Below are positions 34,616 to 42,914 of a stretch of 64,000 nucleotides of DNA, one piece after another. Each line of letters opens with the position of its first letter. Positions within the stretch are counted from its first letter, which is position 1. Position numbers and translations under genes: made by a program. The notes under the pieces are model-generated. The model did no database searches and was not told the origin of the DNA. It saw nothing but the letters and a program-made list of their open reading frames with translations. This DNA is from Geodermatophilus dictyosporus. Lineage in GTDB: Bacteria > Actinomycetota > Actinomycetes > Mycobacteriales > Geodermatophilaceae. The stretch spans positions 1 through 64,000 of the forward strand of contig NZ_FOWQ01000006.1 of the NCBI RefSeq assembly GCF_900115505.1. The letters are read 5' to 3'.

Positions 34616-35794
34616 TCAGGGCTGCAGGAGCACCTTGACCGCACCGTCCTTCTTCTCGCGGAAGTCGGCGTAGGCCCGCGGCGCCTGCTCCAGGGGGACC
34701 CGGTGGGTGGCGAAGTCGTCGACGCCGAGCGGGTCGCCTTCGACCAGCAGCGGCAGGATGTCGGGCACCCAGCGCCACACGTTGGCCTGGCCCATGCGCA
34801 GCTGGATCTGCTTGTCGAACATGCGCATGAGCGGCACGGGGTCCGTGGCGCCGCCGTAGACGCCCGAGAGCGACACGGTCCCGCCGCGCCGGACGGCCTC
34901 GATGGCGGTGTTGAAGGCGGCGAGACGGTCGATGCCGGCCACCTTCATCACCTGCGCCATGAGGGCGTCGGGGAGGATCGCCGTCGCCTTCTGGGCGAGC
35001 TGTGCGCCGGGGGAGCCGTGTGCCTCCATGCCGACGGCGTCGATGACCGCGTCCGCGCCCCGGCCGTCGGTCTTCTCGCAGAGCTCGCCGACCACGTCGT
35101 CCTGGTCGGTGGAGGCGATGACCTCGGTGCCGCGGGCGGTGGCCCGGGCCAGCCGCTCGGGGACGACGTCAGAGGCGACCACGCGCAGGCCCAAGTGCGA
35201 GGCGATGCGGGTGCACATGTCACCGATCGGGCCCAGGCCCAGCACCAGCAGCGTGCCGCCGGGCGGCGTCGCCGCGTACTGCACCGCCTGCCACGAGGTG
35301 GGCAGCACGTCGGAGAGGTACACGAACCGGTCGTCGGGCAGGTCGTCGGGGACCTTGATCGGCAGCGTGTTGCCGAAAGGCACGCGCAGGTACTCCGCCT
35401 GGCCACCGGGCACCTGGCCGTAGAGCTTGGTGTAGCCGAACAGCGAGGCGCCGAAGCCCTGCTCGCGGTTCTGGGTGGTCTCGCACTGCGACTGCAGGCC
35501 CTGCGAGCACATCCAGCAGGTGCCGCAGGAGATGTTGAACGGGACGACCACCCGGTCACCGGGCCTGACGGCGGTCACCGCGGAGCCGACCTCGCGCACC
35601 ACACCCATCGGCTCGTGGCCCATGACGTCGCCCTTGGTCATGAACGGCGCCATGACCTCGATCAGGTGCAGGTCCGACCCGCAGATCCCGCTCGAGGTGA
35701 TCTCGACGATGACGTCGGTGTCCTCCTGCAGCGTCGGGTCGGGGACGGTGTCGACCTGTACGTCGGCACGTCCGTGCCAGGTGACTGCGCGCAC
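34616..35794 (-). CDS. Zinc-dependent alcohol dehydrogenase (medium-chain)
   Basis: This 392-residue MDR enzyme has the catalytic zinc ligands in SGICGSDLH (near 37) and GHEPMG (near 60) and a structural zinc site CGTCWMCSQG...QC (near 90-105). The NAD motif is VLGLGPIGDMC (near 190). An insertion-rich tail resembles formaldehyde dehydrogenase-like and threonine dehydrogenase-like members, so the exact substrate is open. The start is GTG with GAGGAGAAG upstream. It is transcribed away from the M23 peptidase gene over a long intergenic region. Confidence 0.92.
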   Translation of the reverse strand: MRAVTWHGRADVQVDTVPDPTLQEDTDVIVEITSSGICGSDLHLIEVMAPFMTKGDVMGHEPMGVVREVGSAVTAVRPGDRVVVPFNISCGTCWMCSQGLQSQCETTQNREQGFGASLFGYTKLYGQVPGGQAEYLRVPFGNTLPIKVPDDLPDDRFVYLSDVLPTSWQAVQYAATPPGGTLLVLGLGPIGDMCTRIASHLGLRVVASDVVPERLARATARGTEVIASTDQDDVVGELCEKTDGRGADAVIDAVGMEAHGSPGAQLAQKATAILPDALMAQVMKVAGIDRLAAFNTAIEAVRRGGTVSLSGVYGGATDPVPLMRMFDKQIQLRMGQANVWRWVPDILPLLVEGDPLGVDDFATHRVPLEQAPRAYADFREKKDGAVKVLLQP

Positions 35795-35990
35795 GAGTCT
35801 TCTCCTCAGCTCCGTGTCAAGGGGGTCCGCCACGGGCTCCTGCCCCACGTGAGCCTCGTCGCGCCTGGTCGCGGAGTGGTGCGGCGCGTCAGTAACGCTG
35901 TGTAGTCAGGCTTTGACGTGCCGTGGAACGACGTCCGTGTAGTCCTGTGGCGGATACCACACATCTGGGCCGCACTACCCCTCCGCTCAG

Positions 35991-36008
35991 ATCACGAAAC
36001 CATCACGA
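35991..36008 (+). promoter_or_regulatory. Direct repeat ATCACGA, spaced by one helix turn, upstream of the M23 peptidase
   Basis: ATCACGA occurs at 35991-35997 and again at 36002-36008, 11 bases apart. Response regulators that bind as tandem dimers use such spaced direct repeats, and cell-wall peptidase genes in actinobacteria are often controlled by MtrA, which binds direct repeats. That link is inference. The remainder of 35795-36081 shows no gene and no riboswitch motif that I could support. Confidence 0.4.
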
Positions 36009-36081
36009 CGTGTTTACATGGGCCCCGGCCCGCTCCCCCGGGCACCGCACGAGATCCCTGTCCCCGACGGAAGTCAGGTGC

Positions 36082-37338
36082 ATGTCCGAGCTCGACCCCG
36101 ACCGCCGCCACGACGGAGGGGACCCCCGCACTCCCGCGGGCCGGCCCCCCCGGCAGGCCACGAAGACGTCGCCCTCCCGGCGGCGTCCCACGGCCCGGGA
36201 GGCGGCCCAGCGGAAGGCCCCGGAGCGACGTCAGGGGGAGACGTCGTCGTCCGGGGAGACCACCGCTGCACGCCCCGCCCGCCGTCCCGGCCCGCGACCG
36301 CGGCCGACACCGCACCCGCGCCCGACCCCGGCGCTCGAGGTGCACGCCGTCCTCGAGCTGCCCACCGCCGTCGACGACGCGGACACCGCCCGTCCCGTGG
36401 ACGTCGCCGACGGGATCCGCGCGGCCGAACCGGTCACCGACGTCACCGGACTCGTCGAGGCAGCCGACGCCCAGGCGCTGGCCGCCGTCGCCCCCGCGGC
36501 CACCGCGCCGTCCGCCGCCGAGCCGCCCGCCGTCGGCACCGATCCCCACGCCGCGCCCGCCGGGGACGACCGGCAGCGCCCGGGCCGGCGGCTGCAGCTC
36601 CGGGTGCCGCGCCGCCGGGCGGCCTGCTACCTCGCCGCGGCCCTCGTCGGGGCCATGGGCCTGGGCGCCTCCACGGCGGGGGACGGCGTCGCGCAGGCCG
36701 ACGGTCCCGAGCCGGTCAGCCACTCGGTGAGCGTGGCCGAGGAGCTCGGCATCGCCGGCGGCGACCCGTCGGCCGACGCGCGCGCCGCGACGATCCGGTC
36801 CGACGCCGCGGTGCTGCTCGGCGAGGTCACCGCCAGCCGCAACGCCCGCGAGGCCGAGGAGGCCGCCGCCGCGGAGGCGCAGGCGGAGGCCGACCGGGTC
36901 GCGGCGGAGGCCGCCGCGGCCGCCGCCGCGGAGGCGGCGCGGCCGAGGACCGTGCTGCCGGTGGACGGGGCGCGGCTCACCAGCGGCTTCGGCGCGCGGT
37001 GGGGCAGCGTGCACGCCGGCATCGACCTGGCCGCCCCCATGCTCACCCCGGAGTACGCCGCCGCCGACGGCGTCGTCCTGGAGGCCGGCCCGGCCAGCGG
37101 CTACGGCAACGTCGTGTACATCCAGCACGACAACGGCGACGTCACCGTCTACGGGCACATGGAGGAGATCCTCGTGCAGCCCGGCCAGCTGGTCCGGGCC
37201 GGCGACACGATCGCGCTGCTCGGCAACCGGGGCCAGTCCACCGGACCGCACCTGCACTTCGAGGTGGTCCTCGGCGGGCTCGGCGGCGAGAAGGTCGACC
37301 CCGTCCCGTGGCTGCGCGACCGCGGCGTCTCCATCTAG
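36082..37338 (+). CDS. M23 (LytM) peptidoglycan endopeptidase
   Basis: This 418-residue protein has a basic Pro/Arg/Ala-rich N-terminus. A hydrophobic segment near residue 185 (YLAAALVGAMGLGA) is probably a membrane anchor or signal. An Ala/Glu-rich coiled coil (AREAEEAAAAEAQAEADRVA and onward) leads to a C-terminal LytM domain. The zinc residues are visible in WGSVHAGIDLAAP (HxGxD) and GPHLHFEV (HxH). It should cut peptidoglycan cross-links outside the membrane. The start is ATG 36082. A nested-hairpin repeat follows immediately. Confidence 0.9.
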   Translation: MSELDPDRRHDGGDPRTPAGRPPRQATKTSPSRRRPTAREAAQRKAPERRQGETSSSGETTAARPARRPGPRPRPTPHPRPTPALEVHAVLELPTAVDDADTARPVDVADGIRAAEPVTDVTGLVEAADAQALAAVAPAATAPSAAEPPAVGTDPHAAPAGDDRQRPGRRLQLRVPRRRAACYLAAALVGAMGLGASTAGDGVAQADGPEPVSHSVSVAEELGIAGGDPSADARAATIRSDAAVLLGEVTASRNAREAEEAAAAEAQAEADRVAAEAAAAAAAEAARPRTVLPVDGARLTSGFGARWGSVHAGIDLAAPMLTPEYAAADGVVLEAGPASGYGNVVYIQHDNGDVTVYGHMEEILVQPGQLVRAGDTIALLGNRGQSTGPHLHFEVVLGGLGGEKVDPVPWLRDRGVSI

Positions 37339-37340
37339 AG

Positions 37341-37400
37341 AAAGGACCCCGCTGCCCCCCACCCCTCGCAGGCTCGGGGCGGGCCCCTGCAGCGGGGCCG
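37341..37400. repeat. Nested-hairpin repeat, copy behind the M23 gene
   Basis: The outer stem CCCCGCTGC (37347-37355) pairs with GCAGCGGGG (37389-37397) around the conserved inner hairpin core CCACCCCTCGCAGGCTCGGG. It starts about three bases after the stop codon. A second, partly degraded copy follows directly. Confidence 0.85.
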
Positions 37401-37404
37401 CGCA

Positions 37405-37470
37405 AGGGACCGCCCACCCCTCGCAGGCTCGGGGCGGGCCCCTGCAGCGCGGCCGCTCCGGTACGTCACC
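37405..37470. repeat. Nested-hairpin repeat, degenerate second copy
   Basis: This copy shares the core ACCCCTCGCAGGCTCGGGGC and the right half GGGCCCCTGCAGCG with the copy just before it. The left outer arm is lost, so only the inner hairpin remains. The tail CTCCGGTACGTCACC resembles the tail of other copies. Confidence 0.75.
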
Positions 37471-37547
37471 AGACGCAGCGCCCCCTCCCGGCAGGTCCGG
37501 GCAGGGGGCGCCGCCGTCCGGGGGACACTGCTCGGGGAGGTGGGCCG

Positions 37548-38465
37548 ATGGGAGCCGGGCACGACCACGGGCACGGCACCGCCGCGGGGGCGTCCCGCGG
37601 GCGGCTGGCCGTCGTCCTGGCGCTGACGATGGCCGTCCTGGTCGCCGAGGTGGTCGGGTCGCTGGTGTCGGGCTCGCTGGCGCTGCTCGCCGACGCCGGG
37701 CACATGGCCACCGACGCGCTCGGCGTGGGGCTCGCCCTCGGCGCGGTCACCCTCGCCCAGCGCCCGGCCCGCGGGCGGCGGACGTTCGGCTGGCAGCGGG
37801 TGGAGATCCTCGCCGCGGTCGCCAACGGGCTGCTGCTGGCCGGGGTGGCGGTGGTCGTGGTGGTCGAGGCGGTCCGCCGGGTCGGCGACCCACCCGAGAT
37901 CGACGCCGGGGTGGTGCTCGCCGTCGCCGCGGCGGGCCTGGCCGCCAACCTGGCCGGGCTGGCGCTGCTGCACCGCGGCCGCCGCGACTCGCTCGCCGTC
38001 CGCGGCGCGCACCTCGAGCTCCTCGGCGACGCGCTCGGCTCGGTCGCGGTGCTGGCGGCCGGCGGCGTCGTCGCCGTCACGGGGTGGACGCCGGCGGACA
38101 CGATCGGCGCGCTGCTGGTGGGCTGCCTGGTGCTGCCGCGGGCGTGGTCGCTGCTGCGCGAGTCGCTCGACGTCCTGCTGGAGGCCGCGCCCCGCGACGT
38201 CGACCTCGACGAGGTGCGCGCGCACGTGCTCAGCGTCGAGGGCGTGGTCGGCGTGCACGACCTGCACGCCTGGACGATCACCTCCGGCCTGCCGGTGCTC
38301 TCCGCGCACGTCGTCGTCACCGACGAGGCGCTGGCCGCCGGGCACGGCGGCCGGGTGCTCGACGCGCTCGGCAGCTGCCTGGGCGCCCACTTCGACGTCG
38401 CCCACTGCACCTTCCAGATCGAGGCCGAGGCGCACGCCGGCCACGAGGCCCCCGTCCACGACTGA
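37548..38465 (+). CDS. Cation diffusion facilitator (zinc/metal exporter)
   Basis: This 305-residue CDF protein has a His-rich N-terminus (GHDHGHG) and six transmembrane helices. The metal-site motif ALLADAGHMATD in helix II and the matching GAHLELLGDALGS in helix V carry the conserved His/Asp residues of zinc-transporting members. A cytoplasmic ferredoxin-like domain with HDLHAWTITSG follows. It exports Zn2+ or a similar ion, and the tail (AEAHAGHEAPVHD) is His-rich too. The start is ATG with GGGGAGG upstream. Confidence 0.92.
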   Translation: MGAGHDHGHGTAAGASRGRLAVVLALTMAVLVAEVVGSLVSGSLALLADAGHMATDALGVGLALGAVTLAQRPARGRRTFGWQRVEILAAVANGLLLAGVAVVVVVEAVRRVGDPPEIDAGVVLAVAAAGLAANLAGLALLHRGRRDSLAVRGAHLELLGDALGSVAVLAAGGVVAVTGWTPADTIGALLVGCLVLPRAWSLLRESLDVLLEAAPRDVDLDEVRAHVLSVEGVVGVHDLHAWTITSGLPVLSAHVVVTDEALAAGHGGRVLDALGSCLGAHFDVAHCTFQIEAEAHAGHEAPVHD

Positions 38466-38540
38466 AGAAGGACTCCGCCCCCCACCCCTCGCTCCGCTCG
38501 GGGTGGGCCCCTGCGGAGGGGCCGTTCCAGTACGTCGCCA
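38466..38540. repeat. Nested-hairpin repeat behind the metal exporter
   Basis: The outer stem CTCCGC (38473-38478) pairs with GCGGAG (38513-38518) around ACCCCTCGCTCCGCTCGGGG. The tail GTTCCAGTACGTCGCC matches the tail of the copy at 32161. It begins directly after the stop codon. Confidence 0.85.
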
Positions 38541-38584
38541 GGTGGGACAGTGGGGGGCGAACACCGACGGGAGCGGAGGTACAG

Positions 38585-39592
38585 GTGGAGCAGGGGCACC
38601 ACTCGGGCATGTGGGTGCCCGGCGAGCCACCCACCTGGGGGCGGCTGTTCCTGCCCCACCTGGACGCCTGGTCGGTGCTCCCGGTGCTCGCCCTCGTCGG
38701 CCTGGTGGTCTACCTGGTCGGCGTGGTGCGGCTGCGCCGCTCGGGCGTGGCCTGGCCCTGGTGGCGGACGGCGTCGTTCGCGGCCGGCTGCCTCTCGCTG
38801 GTCGCCGTCACCGGGACCTGGCTGAACGGCTACAGCATGGTGCTGTTCGGCCTGCACATGGCCCAGCACATGGTGCTCTCGATGGTCACGCCGCTGCTGG
38901 TCCTGCTCGGCCGGCCGGTGACGCTGGCGCTGCGCACGCTGCCGCGGGGCAGGGGAGTGGCCGGCGTCCCCCGGGCGCTGCTGCTCGACGCGCTGCACAG
39001 CCGGATCGCGCGGTTCGTCGCGCACCCGCTGTTCACCGTGCCGCTGTTCCTGGTCAGCCTCTACGGCGTCTACTTCACGCCCGTCTTCGACGCCCTCATG
39101 GCCGACCTCGTCGGGCACCAGTTCATGCTCGCCCACTTCACCGTGACCGGGCTGCTGTTCTTCGGGCCGATCCTCGCCCAGGACCCGTGGCCGCGGCAGG
39201 CGGGCCACGGCAGCCGGATGCTCGAGCTGCTCATCCCGATGCCGTTCCACGCCTTCTTCGGCGTGGCGATCATGATGTCGTCGTCGCTGGTCGTGCAGAG
39301 CTTCGCCGACCCGCCGGCCGGCTGGGGCGTCGACCCGCTGGCCGACCAGGCCACCGCGGGCAGCATCGCCTGGTCCTTCGGTGAGCTGCCGACGGTGCTG
39401 GTCCTCGCCATGGTGCTGTTCTCCTGGATGGGCTCGGAGGAGCGCCGCGGCCGCCAGCAGGCCCGGGTCGCCGAGCGCACCGACGACGCGGAGCTCGAGG
39501 CCTACAACGCCCGCCTGCGCGCGATGGCCGCCGCGACGTCGCCGACCTCCCGGCCGGCGCCGCGACCGGGGACCGTCCCCGGCCCGCGCTGA
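38585..39592 (+). CDS. CtaG-type (caa3/DUF1404-like) cytochrome c oxidase assembly protein
   Basis: This 335-residue membrane protein of the caa3_CtaG family has about seven helices and a His-rich conserved core: LFGLHMAQHMVLSMVTPLLV near 85, AHFTVTGLLFFGPILAQDPW near 185, and PMPFHAFFGVAIM near 220. The family is linked to copper delivery or assembly of haem-copper oxidases. The gene for oxidase subunit I (ctaD) lies 3 kb downstream on the same strand, which supports such a role. The start is GTG with GGAGGT ahead. Confidence 0.88.
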   Translation: MEQGHHSGMWVPGEPPTWGRLFLPHLDAWSVLPVLALVGLVVYLVGVVRLRRSGVAWPWWRTASFAAGCLSLVAVTGTWLNGYSMVLFGLHMAQHMVLSMVTPLLVLLGRPVTLALRTLPRGRGVAGVPRALLLDALHSRIARFVAHPLFTVPLFLVSLYGVYFTPVFDALMADLVGHQFMLAHFTVTGLLFFGPILAQDPWPRQAGHGSRMLELLIPMPFHAFFGVAIMMSSSLVVQSFADPPAGWGVDPLADQATAGSIAWSFGELPTVLVLAMVLFSWMGSEERRGRQQARVAERTDDAELEAYNARLRAMAAATSPTSRPAPRPGTVPGPR

Positions 39593-39735
39593 GCCCTCCG
39601 GCCCCGGGGGACCCGACCCGGCGGGCAGGTCCTCCTCCACGGCCCTGACGTCAGGACGCCGGCGGCGAGCGTGCGGGGGAGTGGCCGGGTGCCTCGGCCG
39701 CACCTGCGGAGGTGACCCCCTGCGACCATGGCCCC

Positions 39736-40239
39736 GTGCCCGTCTCGCTGGTGGTGATGGCCGACACGCACCTGCCGAAGCGGGCGCGTGACCTCCCTCC
39801 CGCGCTGTGGGCTGCGGTCGACGCCGCCGACCTCGTGGTGCACGCCGGTGACTGGGTCGACGTCGCGCTGCTCGACGCCCTCGAGCAGCGGTCCCGCCGG
39901 CTGCTCGCCGTCCACGGCAACAACGACCACGGCCCGCTGCGCGAGCGGCTGCCGGAGGTGGCACGGGCCGAGGTCGAGGGGCTGCGGATGGCCGTCGTCC
40001 ACGAGACCGGCGACGCCCAGGGCCGCGAGCGGCGGTGCGCCGCCCGGTTCCCCGACACCGACGTCCTCTTCTTCGGCCACAGCCACATCCCGTGGGACAC
40101 GACGACCGGGACCGGGCTGCGGCTGCTCAACCCCGGCTCGCCGACCGACCGCCGACGCCAGCCGCACGGCACCTTCGTGACCGCCGTCGCCGCCGACGGC
40201 GTCCTGTCCGAGGTGACCTTCCACCCGGTCGTCCGGTGA
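39736..40239 (+). CDS. YfcE/MJ0936-type metallophosphoesterase
   Basis: This 167-residue enzyme of the calcineurin-like YfcE group has ADTHLPKR (DxH, first metal site), HAGDWVD (GD motif), VHGNNDHG (GNND motif) and FFGHSHIPW (GHSH motif), the full set of metal ligands. These proteins act as small phosphodiesterases. The start is GTG at 39736, with GACCAT six bases ahead; an upstream in-frame ATG is less likely. It shares a GTGA overlap with the following transporter gene. Confidence 0.9.
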   Translation: MPVSLVVMADTHLPKRARDLPPALWAAVDAADLVVHAGDWVDVALLDALEQRSRRLLAVHGNNDHGPLRERLPEVARAEVEGLRMAVVHETGDAQGRERRCAARFPDTDVLFFGHSHIPWDTTTGTGLRLLNPGSPTDRRRQPHGTFVTAVAADGVLSEVTFHPVVR

Positions 40240-41465
40240 GCGCCCCGACGGCACCCCCGCGCGCCCGCTGGCGCCACCTCGGTGTCGGCCTCGTCGGGCT
40301 GGTCGCCGCCTGCGCGGCGCAGAACGGTCTGCCCTTCCTCACCGTGGCACTGCGCGCCGACGGACTCACGCTGCCGCAGGCCGGCCTGCTGGTCAGCGCG
40401 CCGACGGCGGGCCTGGTGCTCACCCTGCTGGCCTGGGGGGCGCTGGCCGACCGGTACGGCGAGCGGCTCGTGCTCTCCTGCGGCCTGGCCCTGGCCGCGG
40501 GGGCGCTGGCCGGCGCCGCGCTGGCCGATGCCGCGCTGACCACCGGTCTGTGGCTGCTGCTCGCCGGCGCCGGCAGCGCGTCGGTCCACGCGGCCAGCGG
40601 CCGGCTGGTGCTGGGCTGGTTCCCGCCCGCGCAGCGCGGGCTGGCCATGGGCATCCGGCAGGCCGGTCAGCCGATCGGCGTGGGCCTGGCCGCGCTGCTC
40701 CTCCCGCGCCTGGCCACCGGCGGTACCGGCGGCGCCTTCGCGTTCCTCGCGACCGGGTGCGCGGTCGCGGCCGTCCTGGTGGCGCTGCTGGTCCGCGACC
40801 CGGCCCGCCCGCCGCGGGCCGAGGGCGCGCCGCGGCCGGCCTCGCCCTACCGCAGCCCCGTGCTGTGGCGGGTGCACGCGGCCAGCACGCTGCTGGTGGT
40901 ACCGCAGTTCGCCGTCGCCGGGCTGGCCTTCGACTGGCTGGTCCGCGAGGCGGGCTGGACCGCCGCGGCCGCCGGGACGCTCCTGGCGGTCACCCAGGTC
41001 GGCGGCGTGGCCGCGCGGTTGGGCGCGGGCGCGTGGTCCGACCGGGTGGGCAGCCGGCTGGGCCCGCTGCGGCGGGTGGCGGGCACGGTGGGCGCCGTCG
41101 TCGGGCTGCTGGCGCTCGTCGCCGTCCTGACGCCGGACGTGCTCGGCCCCGCCGTCGCGGCCGCCGCGGTGGTGCTGGCCGCGGTCGCCACGGTCAGCCC
41201 GAACGGCGTGGCCTTCACCTCGGTGGCCGAGCAGGCCGGCAGCGCCTGGGCCGGGCGGGCGCTGGGCGCCCACAACACGGTGCAGAACCTGGCCGCCGCC
41301 CTGACCGTGCCGGTGGCCGCGCTCCTGGCCGACGGCGGCCCCGGCTACCCGGCGGCGTTCGCCCTCGGCGCCGTCGCGGCACTGCTGGCCGTCGGGGTCG
41401 TCCCCGGCCGGGCGGCCGAGGCGCCGCCCCCGCCCGCGCAGCCGGTGGCGGCGGCGACCCGGTGA
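40236..41465 (+). CDS. MFS transporter
   Basis: This 409-residue protein has twelve transmembrane helices and the MFS loop ALADRYGERLV between helices II and III. GMGIRQAGQPIGVGLAALLLPRL-type sequence appears in the middle helices, with AWSDRVGSRLG as the matching second-half loop. The substrate is unknown. Start and stop overlap with both neighbours (GTGA), so phosphoesterase, transporter and methyltransferase form one translational unit. That may hint at a nucleotide- or phosphate-ester-related role. Confidence 0.9.
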   Translation: MSAPTAPPRARWRHLGVGLVGLVAACAAQNGLPFLTVALRADGLTLPQAGLLVSAPTAGLVLTLLAWGALADRYGERLVLSCGLALAAGALAGAALADAALTTGLWLLLAGAGSASVHAASGRLVLGWFPPAQRGLAMGIRQAGQPIGVGLAALLLPRLATGGTGGAFAFLATGCAVAAVLVALLVRDPARPPRAEGAPRPASPYRSPVLWRVHAASTLLVVPQFAVAGLAFDWLVREAGWTAAAAGTLLAVTQVGGVAARLGAGAWSDRVGSRLGPLRRVAGTVGAVVGLLALVAVLTPDVLGPAVAAAAVVLAAVATVSPNGVAFTSVAEQAGSAWAGRALGAHNTVQNLAAALTVPVAALLADGGPGYPAAFALGAVAALLAVGVVPGRAAEAPPPPAQPVAAATR

Positions 41466-42316
41466 GCCGGCGGCCCTGGCCGCCCCGGGCGGTGGCGCTG
41501 CTGGCCTGCCCGGTCTGCGGGCAGCGGCTGACGGCGCTGCCGGGCGACGCCGGCCTGCGCTGCCCGGCCGGGCACGCCTTCGACCGCGCCCGACAGGGGC
41601 ACGTGACGCTCCTGCCGCCGGGCCACACGCCGCCGTCGGGCGACACCGCCGCGATGGTGGCCGACCGGGCCGAGGTCCTCGCGGCGGGCACCTTCGCGGG
41701 GCTGACCCGGGTGCTGGCCGACGCCGTCGCCGCGGGTGACGGTCCCGTCGACGCCGTCCTCGACCTCGGCGGCGGCACCGGCCACCACCTCGCCGGTGTC
41801 CTCGACCGGCTGCCGTCGGCCGTCGGCGTGGTGCTCGACTCCTCGCGCTACGCGGCGCGCCGGGCGGCCGGGGTCTCGCCACGGGTCCTCGCGGTCGTGG
41901 CCGACACGTGGGCGCGGCTGCCGGTCGGTGACGCCGCCGTCGACCGGGTCACGGTGGTCTTCGCCCCGCGCAACGGCCCGGAGACCGCGCGGGTGCTGCG
42001 CCCCGGGGGTCGGCTGGTGGTGGCCACCCCCGCGCCCGACCACCTCGCCGAGCTGGTCGGCCCGCTGGGACTGCTGCGCGTCGACCCGGACAAGGCAGCA
42101 CGGCTGTCGGCGTCGCTGGAGCCGCACCTGGCCCCCACCGGGGGGGTGGCGCACCGGGAGGTGCTCGAGCTGGACCACCCGACGGTGACGACCGTCGTCG
42201 GCATGGGTCCGCACGCCCGGCACCTGTCCCGGGAGCGGCTCGCCGCGGCCGTGGTCGGGCTCCCGGAGCGGGTGCGGGTGACGCTCGCCGTCGACGTCAC
42301 CACCTGGACGGCCTGA
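41462..42316 (+). CDS. RlmA-type 23S rRNA (guanine-N1) methyltransferase
   Basis: This 284-residue protein has an N-terminal zinc finger (LLACPVCGQRL, then LRCPAGHAFD, residues 15-45) and a SAM methyltransferase domain with VLDLGGGTGHHLAG (near 100). This combination is the signature of RlmA/TlrB enzymes, which methylate G745 or G748 in 23S rRNA and can affect tylosin-type macrolide binding. I cannot tell from the sequence which base is modified. The start overlaps the transporter stop. A 36-bp palindromic terminator follows. Confidence 0.88.
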   Translation: MSRRPWPPRAVALLACPVCGQRLTALPGDAGLRCPAGHAFDRARQGHVTLLPPGHTPPSGDTAAMVADRAEVLAAGTFAGLTRVLADAVAAGDGPVDAVLDLGGGTGHHLAGVLDRLPSAVGVVLDSSRYAARRAAGVSPRVLAVVADTWARLPVGDAAVDRVTVVFAPRNGPETARVLRPGGRLVVATPAPDHLAELVGPLGLLRVDPDKAARLSASLEPHLAPTGGVAHREVLELDHPTVTTVVGMGPHARHLSRERLAAAVVGLPERVRVTLAVDVTTWTA

Positions 42317-42327
42317 CCCCGGGGACG

Positions 42328-42363
42328 CAGGAGGGGCCCGGCCGATCGGCCGGGCCCCTCCTG
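42328..42363. terminator. Perfect 36-bp palindromic terminator
   Basis: The arms 42328-42345 and 42346-42363 are exact reverse complements with no intervening loop bases. It sits between the convergent rlmA-type and GlsB genes and can end both transcripts. It resembles an intrinsic terminator without a U tract. Confidence 0.75.
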
Positions 42364-42418
42364 GACCTGCTGCCGGGCTCCCGTCGTCCCCCGAGGCGTC
42401 GGGAGGGCCCGGTGTGCG

Positions 42419-42700
42419 TCAGACGCGGGTGCCGCGTGCGCGTCCCCGCGTGGAGAAGACGTAGACGAGCAGCACGACGATCGCGCCGATGATCGAGCCG
42501 ATGATCCCGGCGGTGCCGAGTTCGAAGCCGCGGCCGCTGATGAGGCTGCCGAGCAGGTTCCCGACGAAGGAGCCGATGATGCCGAGCACGATGGTCATGC
42601 CGACGCTCATGGACTGCTTGCCGGGGACGACGGCGCGCGCGATGAAGCCGGCGATCGCGCCGACCACGATCAGCACGATGATGTTCCAGAGAAGCTCCAC
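42419..42700 (-). CDS. GlsB/YeaQ/YmgE-family stress response membrane protein
   Basis: This 93-residue Gly-rich membrane protein has three helices: WNIIVLIVVGAIAGFIARAVV, then MSVGMTIVLGIIGSFVGNLL, and finally IIGSIIGAIVVLLVYVF. It matches the Gls24-associated GlsB family, in which members respond to envelope or osmotic stress. The start is GTG with AGGAGGTCC upstream. A sigma-B/F-like promoter lies about 70-95 bases upstream. Confidence 0.9.
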   Translation of the reverse strand: MELLWNIIVLIVVGAIAGFIARAVVPGKQSMSVGMTIVLGIIGSFVGNLLGSLISGRGFELGTAGIIGSIIGAIVVLLVYVFSTRGRARGTRV

Positions 42701-42770
42701 AGTGGACCTCCTGAGGGGGACGACCGGTCAGGGCCGAGCCCCGGGATCTCCGGGGTCGGACGGGATCGTT

Positions 42771-42795
42771 CCCCGTCTGAGCAGGGCGGAAACCC
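42771..42795 (-). promoter_or_regulatory. Sigma-B/F-like promoter for the GlsB gene
   Basis: On the minus strand GTTT (42795-42792) and GGGGAA (42776-42771) are 15 bases apart, a good fit to GTTT-N14-17-GGGWA, the stress sigma-B/F consensus. It precedes a stress-family gene. A chance match cannot be excluded. Confidence 0.45.
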
Positions 42796-42902
42796 CGGAT
42801 GATCTCCACGCCGCACGATCACCCGACCGGGGCACACGGCCGGGACCCCGGGCCCCCGGCGCGCCTGGCCGATCGGCACGGACGGGCGTCCCCACCACGG
42901 TC

Positions 42903-42908
42903 TAAGCT
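42903..42908 (+). promoter_or_regulatory. ctaD: -10 element TAAGCT for a leaderless ctaD transcript
   Basis: TAAGCT is followed by six bases and GTG at 42915. There is no convincing Shine-Dalgarno, so the oxidase message probably begins at its start codon. Confidence 0.5.
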
Positions 42909-42914
42909 GCGTGC

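Noticed and set aside
35795-36081. c-di-AMP (ydaO) riboswitch before the M23 peptidase gene
   Set aside because: Such riboswitches are common before actinobacterial wall-peptidase genes, but I could not find the conserved helices or loops here.
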